Source of the DNA: Diacronema lutheri
Lineage: Eukaryota > Haptophyta > Pavlovophyceae > Pavlovales > Pavlovaceae
NCBI GenBank assembly: GCA_019448385.1
Contig: JAGTXO010000030.1
Location: 124,001 to 188,000, forward strand
DNA length: 64,000 nucleotides
Reading direction: 5' to 3'
Part shown: piece after piece, positions 32,901 to 40,616 of the stretch
Numbering within the stretch: the stretch's first letter is position 1
Layout: each line of letters begins with the position of its first letter
The notes under the pieces: model-generated
The model's input: only the letters and a program-made list of their open reading frames with translations
Told to the model about the DNA's origin: nothing
Database searches by the model: none
Program-made: the position numbers and the translations under genes

Positions 32901-34529
32901 CTGCGCGACCACGATGGCGAGCCGATCAAGTGGACAGGCACAAACGGCAACACCCCGCCGATGTCGGACGTGCGCGTCAGGTACGCGGTCTTTGCGACGC
33001 GCTTCGACATCTCCAACCGCGTCTTCGACTACGCCGGGCGCGAGCGGCCGCCGGCCGATCTGCCGTGGCACGCGCGGCGCTCGTGGGTTGGCCTCGCGCC
33101 GCTGCCGCGCGTGCCGCTCCCGGGCCGGCAGCCCGTCAAGTCGGTGGTGACAGATGGCGTCGCCGTGCACGCCGTCGGGACCGTCCTCGTGCCGAAGGCG
33201 CAGGCGCCGGCCGGCGGCTCGGGCGTCCTGCACCGCTGGCGCCGGCCGGACGGGCGCATCGCCGTCGCGCTCGGCTCCGAGCTGCGGCGGGCGATCGACG
33301 TCGAGGCGGCGGTCGTCGTCGCGGCCGACCCGAACATGGGCAACATCACCACCTACTCTGCGCACGTCGGGCGGGCGGCCGTCTGGCGGCAGTTCACGCA
33401 GCGCGCGCGCGCGCGCGCCGCGGGCTTTGCGCGCGAGACGGCCAAGACCAACGCGGCGCGGCGGCGCGTGCGCAAGGACGGGCGCGGCGAGGAGTTCAGC
33501 GTGGAGGCGGACGAGGCGCGGCTTGGCGAGGCGCACAGCGCCAAGGTGCTCGGCGAGGGCGAGTTCCACGCCTTCCACCGCGAGAGCGCGCGGGTGCGCG
33601 AGCGCGCCGCCGAGCACGTGTACGACGCGCCGGCGCGCCGGAAGGAGCGCTGGCGGCGCGACAGCGGCGGGCGGTCCAACGCGGCGCGCGTCGCCGAGGC
33701 GCTCATCGCGGCGCACTGTGTCGACGGCGTGACGCGCGACCGGCTGCTCGTGTGCGTGGGCAAGTGGCTGCGCGACCACAAGGGCGCGCAGCCCAAGGGC
33801 GCGCCGCCCGCCTTCCAGGTGGGGCTGCTGCGCGAGCTGCGGCGGCGCGGCGTCGCGGCCGTCTTCGTGCCCGAGCCGTACACGTCGATGCACTGCTCGA
33901 TGCCGCGGCTCGCCAAGGGCGGCAGGCTGCAGCGCTGCGGCGCGGAGCTCGCGCAGAACCCGCGCCTGCCCGTGGCAAAGGGCGGCACGCGCACGGTGCA
34001 CGCGCTCGTCATCTGCCCGGCGTGCAACGGCGGCAAGAAGCCCGTGCACCGCGACTACAACGCCGCGCGCAACATCTTCTACGACGTGCACGACATGGCG
34101 GCGCACGCGGCCGGGCGCGACACCACGTCGACGCCTGAGCGCTTTGCCCTCGTGCTCGCCTGGTGGGCGCGCGGCGAGGTGTGGGAGCGTGAGGAGCGCA
34201 TGGTGCACGGCGAGGGCGACGACTGCGACGACGAGTGCGACGGCGACGACGAGGGCGACGACGAGGGCGACGACGACGACGACGACGATGGCAGCGGCGA
34301 CGGCGGCGGCGGCGAGGGCGACGGCGACGGCGACGGCGACGGAGGCGGCGGCGGCGACGACGACGATGACGGCGGGGGAGGCGGCGGCGGCGACGGCGGT
34401 GGCGACGACGGCGGCGGGCGCGGCGGCGGTGGCGGCGGCGGCTCTCGCGCCCGCACCCCCGCCCGCGGAGCTGCCAGCGCCAGTGCCGGCGGCGGCAGCG
34501 CGCGCGGGCCGAAGCGCGGCCGGCGTTGA
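17217..34529 (+). CDS. Giant multidomain mobile-element protein: Ulp1-like protease, YqaJ exonuclease, chromodomain, Fanzor
   Basis: Best model: exons 17217-18512, 18640-32676 and 32805-34529. Both introns (127 and 128 bp; GTAGGC...GCGCAG and GTGCGC...GCGCAG) are phase 0, giving 5,685 residues. The middle exon is open for 14 kb. In order: N-terminal segment with one hydrophobic helix (LRIVATVALGGAVFAGMSAL, about 302); long Ala/Arg-rich region with a second hydrophobic stretch (about 1095-1145); 57-bp Ala/Pro repeats (about 1463-1820); Ulp1-like protease (1859-2073); degenerate protease-like modules (about 2640-2820, 3753-3906, 4170-4610); YqaJ nuclease (3433-3610); chromodomain (4674-4730); Fanzor (about 4840-5590); acidic Gly tail ending in a KRGRR nuclear signal. 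The recognised domains from Ulp1 to chromodomain share one frame. Self-processing by the protease is inferred. Alternative: several proteins from nested starts in the same frame. Confidence 0.65.
21760..22800 (+). repeat. Coding tandem repeat, mainly 57-bp units
   Basis: Units encoding VFPAPLVAAAAALQAASDG (19 residues, 57 bp; exact spacing at 22561 and 22618) alternate with shorter relatives encoding the VASAPAAAGVSSAPL type. More than fifteen units, all in the giant gene's frame. Whole blocks of several units are repeated (for example 21836-22000 and 22183-22350), indicating higher-order duplication. Confidence 0.85.
22918..23560 (+). other. Domain: Ulp1/adenain-type (C48-like) cysteine protease
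   Basis: Part of the giant gene. His1978 (in ASGHFTALRLV), Asp2001 (in AVLVDTLASP), Gln2042 and Cys2047 (in AAQRGATCGLAIVGAL) follow the order and approximate spacing of the Ulp1/adenain triad (H, D, Q, C with ~45-50 residues between D and C). The Trp seen before the triad (IGVWSPSDE) also fits. Family knowledge: such proteases cut SUMO-like linkages or polyproteins and recur in large eukaryotic transposons. Confidence 0.65.
23878..23952 (+). repeat. (GCC)n microsatellite, poly-Ala coding
   Basis: About 25 consecutive GCC triplets encoding alanine within the giant gene, between the protease domain and the following Ala/Arg-rich module. Confidence 0.85.
27640..28200 (+). other. Domain: YqaJ/lambda-exonuclease-type nuclease
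   Basis: Part of the giant gene, residues about 3433-3610. The YqaJ pattern is clear: RSPRWHDERWEEVTGSKVGD at the start; GILGEAVALRKLAAAYG helix; catalytic Asp3533 in FAFSPDGLAIL; Glu3548 and Lys3550 in VLVEVKTLT; then HRDQLQLGMHVLGVSKALYV. This is the D-x(n)-E-x-K core of the restriction-endonuclease-like fold used by viral and phage alkaline exonucleases in recombination. The active-site residues look intact. Confidence 0.75.
31363..31545 (+). other. Domain: chromodomain
   Basis: Part of the giant gene, residues about 4674-4730: YEVEAVVDERR, a basic turn, then FQFRIRWRGYDESADTWEPE and ANVSSDLVAQF. The aromatic cage positions (Y in YEVE, W in RWRGY, W in DTWEP) are all present. Chromodomains bind methylated histone tails and target some transposases and integrases to heterochromatin. 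Confidence 0.8.
31860..34190 (+). other. Domain: Fanzor (eukaryotic TnpB-like RNA-guided nuclease)
   Basis: Part of the giant gene. The N-terminal lobe includes VVNGLLRDVVRAAVERDEAL and LDRHLPDMVLHKIDYKC. RuvC-I: Asp5286 in VVVAADPNMGNITTYS. RuvC-II: Glu5468 in AVFVPEPYTSMHCSM, preceded by CVGKWLRDHKG and GLLRELRRRG, as in Fanzor/TnpB (GxW... KGLRRxLxxxG... VDEYxTSxxC). Zinc-ribbon cysteines: Cys5475, Cys5489, Cys5515 and Cys5518 (ICPAC); the first knuckle is irregular. RuvC-III: Asp5528 in HRDYNAARNIFYDVHD. All three acidic residues are present, so the fold looks catalytically competent. TnpB/Fanzor proteins cut DNA guided by an RNA encoded next to the gene. The 128-bp intron at 32677-32804 separates the N-terminal lobe from the RuvC part. 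Confidence 0.8.
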
Positions 34530-34937
34530 CGCACGGCCGAGCCGCGCAGCGGTCGACGCTTTGCGGGCTCTGCCCAGGTCGCGCGCGGCTGGCGACGCGT
34601 GCCGCGCGCGGCACGACCGTGCACGCCGCCACCCGTGGCCGAGCGCGCCGCACCAGCCGGCCCGCTCCAACCGCCGTGCGGATCACGGACGCTCGCTACG
34701 GCTCGTCGGCGCGCGTCACCTGCGCCGGCGGCCACGGCGCCGTCTGCTCCGGCCTCGTCGCGAGCAGCCCGACCGCTGCTCGCCGCCCGCACGCCGCCGC
34801 AGCAACGCTGCGCGTCGTGCTCCCCCGCTCGCCAAACGCGAAGAGCTCCCTCACAAGGACGTCCTTCCGAACGGCCCGCGCTGCACTCGGGGCGCGATCG
34901 TGCCCCTGATCGGATTTGGCTTGACCATCTATACTCG
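34530..34937. other. 3' flank of the Fanzor gene; candidate guide-RNA / element-end region
   Basis: No supported protein gene. In TnpB/Fanzor elements the guide RNA usually maps to the flank or untranslated region of the nuclease gene and reaches the element end, so this 400-bp stretch before transporter copy A is the place to look. The last ~70 bp (from CTATACTCGTCACACCGACA, 34929) are less G+C-rich. No terminal repeat was recognised by eye. Confidence 0.3.
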
Positions 34938-37775
34938 TCACACCGACACCTTTACCACGCCATCGATTCGAGGCGCAGACCCGCGGACGGAGCAGTAGGT
35001 GAGGAGGATCGGCAGCAGCACCATCCCGTGCAGCAGCCCAAGCAGCACGGTGAACGAGATGAGCGTAAAGAAGGTCCTGAACGCGACCGACGATGCGAAC
35101 GCGACGACAAGCACGCCCAGGACGGTCGTGAAGCCGCCCTTGATCACCGACGCGCCCATCGTCGTGAGCGCGTACACCGCCGAATCGCGCGTCGAGACGA
35201 CCTCGCCAGGCGCCGCGTCCGCGAGCGCGCCTGCATGCGACTCGTGGAATGCGTGCGCGAGATGGACCGAGTAGTCGACGGACAGGCCGACGGCCATCAC
35301 CTGCGCACGGCACAGCGCGCGACGCATACGGGCGCGGCGTGTGTGAGGGCGGCGTGATAAGCCGCTGGGGCCTGGAGCGGCGCGCGAGGCTCGACGCGCG
35401 CGGGCGGTGCGCCGCACAAGATTGACGTAGCTGACAGCGTTGAGCTTGAGGTCGACGGCCCAGAGGACGCCGAGCAGGTCAAGGTCGATGAATGCAACGC
35501 ACACCGTGATCCACACCGCAATTGGCAGCGGGTTGAAGAGGAGCATGATGCCAAAGATGACGGCGAGCGCGTAGACCATGTTGGTCCACGTGAGGGTCCA
35601 GATCGCCACGTCGCTCTCGGCGTTCAAGAAGCTCCCTGCGAAGGCAAAGCCAGTGTCGAAGCCCTCGCGTTGCAGCACGGCCTCAAGGCGCGTGCGGAAG
35701 CCGATCTGCTCGATCTGGTCGCCCGTGCCCGTGAAAAGGAGCGCATTGAAGCGCGAATCGCTCGGATGCTTGCACGAGTTGTCGCGGTCGCACACGAGGT
35801 CGTCTTGAAAGATCGTCGAGCCGATCTCGCCGAGGAAGTCGTGCAGCCGCGCGAGGAACGGCCCGTCTGCCAGCTCGATCCCCTCACTTTCGCGCCACCT
35901 CTCGTACTGGTTGAGCCAGTCGGGCGGCGCGGCCTTGACAAAGTCGAGGTCGAGGACCCCGCGGCGGGTGCGCCGGTACGCGTCGCGCGTGCGCTCGTTG
36001 TCGTAGTTCTCGCCGCGCAGCACGATCTGCGCGCTGGCGCGAGCGCTGCCAAAGGCTGCCTTCTCGATGCCAAGAGCGGGGATCACGTACGAGTCGTCGG
36101 GCAGCACGTCCTCGGTGGGAAGGCCGACCTTGATGAACGGGACGGAGAGGGCGGACAGCACGACGAGCGCGACGAACGCGAGCACGACGAGCGCCGAGAC
36201 GGGCGGCGAGAGGAGCGTGGGCGCGTACACGTCGCGGATGAAGCGTTGGATCCGGCCGATGTTGCGCAGGTCGGACGCCTTGTTGGAGCGCGCGCGCTTC
36301 GTCGCGGGCAGTGCACCGCCCGGCACGGCGTCCGCCGGCGCCGGCTCGTCAGCGCGCGCGTCGTGCGCGCGAACGCACGGCGCGAACGAGATGCGCCCCG
36401 CCTTGAGCCGGCGCTCATCGAGGACGAGCAGCGCGAGGAAGAAGGTGAAGACGACGGGCAGCGCAACCGTGAACGAGAGCGCAGCGAACGACGCGAACAT
36501 CGCGATCGCGGGCATCGTTGTCGTCGTCGATGTGGCAAAGGCGGAGATCGTCGTGAGCGCGGTCACGAGGATTGCCGGCCCCGACTTGCTCAGCGACTTG
36601 CCGATCCGCTCGTCGAGCGGCTCGGCGTCCGACTGGGCATCCAAGTTATCGACGAGGATGATCACCGAGTCGACCTGCACGCCGAGCAGGATGAGCGGCA
36701 GCAGCGCGGCGATCGACGCGAACCGGACGCCGATCGCCGACGCAATGCCAAAGCCGCCGCCGACGGCGAGGAGCACGTTGACGATCGCCATCACGCCGAG
36801 CAGCACGCGCGAGCGATGGAGCGACGTTGGCGCCCCGAGCGTGAGCGCAATGAAGAGCGTGATGATGCCCATGCCGACCGCAAAGAGTGGGATGTCGCCC
36901 GTGACGACGCGGCCAACTTCGTCGTCAAACGAGCGGGTCGACAGGTGGAAGACCTCGACCACTTCGCTGTCGACAGCGCCGGCGATGCCCGCGTTCCACG
37001 CCGGCTGGATATCGTAGGACGCGCCGTCCGTCGAGCGGAGCGGAAAGACGAGCACGACGGCCTCGGCGCTCAACACGCGCTTCGAGCCGTCCTTGCGCTC
37101 CTCGAAGACAACGTTCGCCGCGAACGTCTCAATGTCCGTGGCCACGTGCAGCGCGCTCAGCTTGTCGAGAATGGGCACCTTGGAGCCGATGAGCGAGTTG
37201 AGCTCGTAGTTCCATAGCGAGAGGAACGACGGCGCGTAGCACTCCTCGCCCTCGTAGTCGTCGTCGTCGTACTCGGCGAGCCGCCTGCACGCGTCCTTGA
37301 AGCGGACGACCTTGCCGCGCACCTCGGTCTGCAAGTTCATCGTGTACTCGTGCGCTTTCAGCAGCTCGCTGACGCTCTCCAAGTCGAAGATGTTGCCGCT
37401 CTTCGCGCGCGCGTAGAGCAGCATGTTGTGGCCCTCGACGCCAAAGTTGTCCTCGACATAGCGCCAGTCTTGGTAGCTCTTCGAATCGGTGGGGACCCAC
37501 AAGTAGGCACCGCTGCGACGTACGGACGAGACGCGCGCGCGCGTGAGCTGCGCGGCGACGTGTCGGTGCGTCGGTGCGGTCGACCGCAGTGGGCGCGCGC
37601 GGGCGCGCCCCGCGCGGCGTGCGCACCGGTTCTCCGGGGTCAGGCGGAGGAGGCCGACGCAGAGCGCAAGGTACACGGCGAGGCTGATGAAGAGCACGCG
37701 AAGCGGGTGGCGCGCGACGAGCCGCCCCCAACGGGCGAACGAGGAGGCGAGCGCGTGCTGGAGGCGTTGCTGCAT
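34938..37775 (-). CDS. Patched/NPC1-like sterol-sensing-domain transporter, copy A
   Basis: Exons 37775-37627, 37512-35418 and 35300-34938 (introns 114 and 117 bp, GTGCGC/GTGCGG...GCAG) give 868 residues. TM1 is LFISLAVYLALCVGLL, followed by a large lumenal loop with LWVPTDSKSYQDWRYVEDNF. The sterol-sensing domain holds VLLGVMAIVNVLLAVGGGFG and LLPLILLGVQVDSVIILVDN; the second half includes VMAVGLSVDYSVHLAHAFHE, the TM10-type motif of Patched/NPC1/RND permeases. In TM4 the usual GVDD pair reads QVDS, so one of the two proton-relay acids is Ser. Family role: proton- or sodium-driven movement of sterols or other lipids. The C-terminal tail after LLTYC differs completely from copies B and C. It starts 37 bp after the end of homology with the island flank. 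Confidence 0.85.
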   Translation of the reverse strand: MQQRLQHALASSFARWGRLVARHPLRVLFISLAVYLALCVGLLRLTPENRCARRAGRARARPLRSTAPTHRHVAAQLTRARVSSVRRSGAYLWVPTDSKSYQDWRYVEDNFGVEGHNMLLYARAKSGNIFDLESVSELLKAHEYTMNLQTEVRGKVVRFKDACRRLAEYDDDDYEGEECYAPSFLSLWNYELNSLIGSKVPILDKLSALHVATDIETFAANVVFEERKDGSKRVLSAEAVVLVFPLRSTDGASYDIQPAWNAGIAGAVDSEVVEVFHLSTRSFDDEVGRVVTGDIPLFAVGMGIITLFIALTLGAPTSLHRSRVLLGVMAIVNVLLAVGGGFGIASAIGVRFASIAALLPLILLGVQVDSVIILVDNLDAQSDAEPLDERIGKSLSKSGPAILVTALTTISAFATSTTTTMPAIAMFASFAALSFTVALPVVFTFFLALLVLDERRLKAGRISFAPCVRAHDARADEPAPADAVPGGALPATKRARSNKASDLRNIGRIQRFIRDVYAPTLLSPPVSALVVLAFVALVVLSALSVPFIKVGLPTEDVLPDDSYVIPALGIEKAAFGSARASAQIVLRGENYDNERTRDAYRRTRRGVLDLDFVKAAPPDWLNQYERWRESEGIELADGPFLARLHDFLGEIGSTIFQDDLVCDRDNSCKHPSDSRFNALLFTGTGDQIEQIGFRTRLEAVLQREGFDTGFAFAGSFLNAESDVAIWTLTWTNMVYALAVIFGIMLLFNPLPIAVWITVCVAFIDLDLLGVLWAVDLKLNAVSYVNLVRRTARARRASRAAPGPSGLSRRPHTRRARMRRALCRAQVMAVGLSVDYSVHLAHAFHESHAGALADAAPGEVVSTRDSAVYALTTMGASVIKGGFTTVLGVLVVAFASSVAFRTFFTLISFTVLLGLLHGMVLLPILLTYCSVRGSAPRIDGVVKVSV

Positions 37776-37968
37776 CGGGTCGTCGTGGTTTATGATGAAC
37801 GCTTTTTGGTCATATGTGCGATACTCGCTTCAACGCTCCCAGTGCCTTTTCATTTTCACACTAAAAACGCTTCCGACGGGTCAGGAAGTGCGGGGTCAGG
37901 AAGTGCGCAGCGAGGCGCCAGGCGGAGCAGGTCCAAAGGCCCACACGCGCCTAGCCACCACCCGCCGC

Positions 37969-38515
37969 CAGCGTGGCAAGCGCCGCGATGCTGGCCGCGT
38001 GGCCGCGCACGCGCGCCCCGCCACCCCCAAACCCACCGACCGGGGCGAAAAGTACGTTGTTCGCGGTGCCGGCGCAGTCGATGGGCAGGGGCGGCGGGGC
38101 GCGCGGAGCGCGGCCATCAGGGCGCGAGGGCGCAGCCGTCGCAAGCGAAGGTTTCGTCGTAGAGAAGGCCACGCCGCCGTCACTCGTGCGGCCGTGCACG
38201 CGCGCCCCGCCACCCCCAAACCCACCGACCGGGGCGAAAAGTACGTTGTTCGCGGTGCCGGCGCAGTCGATGGGCAGGGGCGGCGGGGCGCGCGGAGCGC
38301 GGCCATCAGAGCGCGAGGGCGCAGCCGTCGCAAGCGAAGGTTTCGTCGTAGAGAAGGCCACGCCGCCGTCGCTCGTGCGGCCGTGCGCGCGCGCCCCGCC
38401 ACCCCCAAACCCACCGACCGGGGCGAAAAGTACGTTGTTCGCGGTGCCGGCGCAGTCGATGGGCAGGGGCGGCGGGGCGCGCGGAGCGCTGCCAGCAGAG
38501 CGCGAGGGCGCAGCC
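37969..38515 (-). repeat. 189-bp satellite, left array, three units
   Basis: Unit anchors CACCCCCAAACCCACCGACC at 38022, 38211 and 38400, exactly 189 bp apart. Units contain AAAAGTACGTTGTTCGCGGT and differ at only a few bases. Confidence 0.9.
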
Positions 38516-38724
38516 TGGATGGCAAAGGCAGGTGTCGTCAAGGCAGCCGGCGTTCCGAAGCTGCCGGCCGGCACGGCCGCGCCGGCGCGCGCCGCGCCGA
38601 CGGGGACCACGGCGCCTCGCAGCTGTTCAAAAAATGGAAGTATTTTCATGGGTGGGGGTGGTGACCTGAAGGACGTTACAGAAATCCAGCCACAACCCTG
38701 TACAGTACCCATACGTAATATACT

Positions 38725-39940
38725 GGTGGGTTTGGGGGCAGCGGGGCGCGCGCGCACGGCCGCACGAGCGACGGCGGCGTGGCCTTCTCTACGACGAAAC
38801 CTTCGCTTGCGACGGCTGCGCCCTCGCGCTCTGATGGCCGCGCTCCGCGCGCCCCGCCGCCCCTGCCCATCGACTGCGCCGGCACCGCGAACAACGTACT
38901 TTTCGCCCCGGTCGGTGGGTTTGGGGGCGGCGGGGCGCGCGCGCACGGCCGCACGAGCGACGGCGGCGTGGCCTTCTCTACGACGAAACCTTCGCTTGCG
39001 ACGGCTGCGCCCTCGCGCTCTGCTGGCCGCGCTCCGCGCGCCCCGCCGCCCCTGCCCATCGACTGCGCCGGCACCGCGAACAACGTACTTTTCGCCCCGG
39101 TCGGTGGGTTTGGGGGCGGCGGGGCGCGCGCGCACGGCCGCACGAGCGACGGCGGCGTGGCCTTCTCTACAAGGAAACCTTCGCTTGCGACGGCTGCGCC
39201 CTCGCGCTCTGCTGGCCGCGCTCCGCGCGCCCCGCCGCCCCTGCCCATCGACTGCGCCGGCACCGCGAACAACGTACTTTTCGCCCCGGTCGGTGGGTTT
39301 GGGGGTGGCGGGGCGCGCGCGCACGGCCGCACGAGCGACGGCGGCGTGGCCTTCTCTACGACGAAACCTTCGCTTGCGACGGCTGCGCCCTCGCGCTCTG
39401 CTGGCCGCGCTCCGCGCGCCCCGCCGCCCCTGCCCATCGACTGCGCCGGCACCGCGAACAACGTACTTTTCGCCCCGGTCGGTGGGTTTGGGGGTGGCGG
39501 GGCGCGCGCGCACGGCCGCACGAGCGACGGCGGCGTGGCCTTCTTTACGACGAAACCTTCGCTTGCGACGGCTGCGCCCTCGCGCTTTGATGGCCACGCT
39601 CCGCGCGCCCCGCCGCCCCTGCCCATCGACTGCGCCGGCACCGCGAACAACGTACTTTTCGCCCCGGTCGGTGGGTTTGGGGGTGGCGGGGCGCGCGCGC
39701 ACGGCCGCACGAGCGACGGCGGCGTGGCCTTCTCTACGAGGAAACCTTCGCTTGCGACGGCTGTGCCCTCGCGCTCTGCTGGCCGCGCTCCGCGCGCCCC
39801 GCCGCCCCTGCCCATCGACTGCGCCGGCACCGCGAACAACGTACTTTTCGCCCCGGTCGGTGGGTTTGGGGATGGCGGGGCGCGCGTGCGCGGCCACGCG
39901 GCCAGCATTGCGGCGCTTGCCACGCTGGCGGCGGGTGGCG
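38725..39940 (+). repeat. 189-bp satellite, right array, six-plus units, opposite orientation
   Basis: Unit anchors GGTGGGTTTGGGGG at 38725, 38914, 39103, 39292, 39481, 39670 and 39859, each 189 bp apart. This is the reverse complement of the left array, so the two can pair into a large hairpin around the ~200-bp spacer 38516-38724. Confidence 0.9.
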
Positions 39941-40260
39941 GTGCGCTTCGCGGCGGCGACAGGGGGCTGCGACGCGGTGGGGAGGGCGGCGGCTCGCTGG
40001 CGGCGGGCGTCGCGCTCTGCAGCGGCGGCGGGCGGCTTGGCGACGTGGCAGGCGGCGGCTCGGGGGTGGCGGTCGTCGCCGACGATCTTCGGGCCTCGGC
40101 GTGCGCGTGCGCGTCGGCCGGTGGTGTGGTTGACGGCGGCCACCGGTGCGGCGGCGCGCGGGCGGCGGCGCGCGGTGGCTAGGCGCGTGTGGGCATTTGG
40201 GCCTGCTCCGCCTGGCGCCTCGCTGCGCACTTCCTGACCCCGCACTTCCTGACCCGTCGG

Positions 40261-40292
40261 AAGCGTCGTTAGTGTATATACTAACGACGCTT
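40261..40292. repeat. Short perfect hairpin at the foldback element's right end
   Basis: AAGCGTCGTTAGT and ACTAACGACGCTT are 13-bp perfect arms around GTATAT. The left arm overlaps the element's terminal repeat, so it may be an end-specific structure or a footprint of an earlier insertion. Confidence 0.7.
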
Positions 40293-40616
40293 ACAGGCGG
40301 CCGGCAGCGGGAACGGCCGGCATGGCAAGGACGTGGCAGGACGCGATATGCGATCAGGGCGGCGCGGCGTGCACGCGCGACAGCATTGGCGGCGCGGTGC
40401 CGTGCGGATTAATATCTAAGACGTTTCGGCGGGGGAGAGGGGGGGGAGGGGGGGGGGGGGGGGGAGGGGGGGGGCGGGGGAGGGGGGGGGGGGGGGGGGG
40501 AGGGGGGGAGAGGGGGCATACGCCGCGCGCGCTCCTTCGTTCGCTACTTCCAGCGCGCCTCGGTTCTGTTCACTCCCCCCCCCCCCCCCCTGGGCCACCC
40601 CCACTCGCAGGGGCTT
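40293..40616. other. Non-coding spacer with long G-rich block
   Basis: No gene. 40431-40515 is almost pure G with single A or C interruptions (runs up to about 20 G), and 40575-40590 is a C run. It lies just past the end of transporter copy B. Confidence 0.6.

Larger units (their letters stand above)
37859..40274. mobile_element. Foldback-type element, 2.4 kb, with inverted 189-bp satellite arrays
   Basis: Ends are inverted repeats of about 95 bp: CACTAAAAACGCTTCCGACG at the left mirrors CGTCGGAAGCGTCGTTAGTG at the right, including an internal direct repeat of GGTCAGGAAGTGCG. Inside, the left array (37969-38515) and right array (38725-39940) consist of the same 189-bp unit in opposite orientations. 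No transposase is recognised. It sits between transporter copies A and B. Long open frames exist on both strands because 189 is a multiple of three, but I do not regard them as genes. Confidence 0.7.

Noticed and set aside
12262-34529. Polinton, giant-virus or retroelement identity for the island
   Set aside because: I looked for capsid, packaging ATPase, DNA polymerase B, integrase and reverse transcriptase signatures and recognised none. Pif1, SSB-like, YqaJ and Ulp1-like parts alone do not prove a virus.
32041-34529. Fanzor as a separate gene starting at an internal ATG (MDKGTVRAIFSAIGW)
   Set aside because: Possible, but the frame is continuous with the chromodomain and more, and no promoter-like A+T-rich gap is visible; kept as an alternative rather than the main model.
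35670-37217. Long plus-strand frames opposite the three transporter copies (also 41363-43375 and 47272-49113)
   Set aside because: All three are the same antisense shadow, rich in Arg/Asp/His and without motifs.
37951-40245. Two overlapping ~750-codon frames on opposite strands
   Set aside because: Produced by the 189-bp satellite, whose length is a multiple of three; no independent sign of coding.
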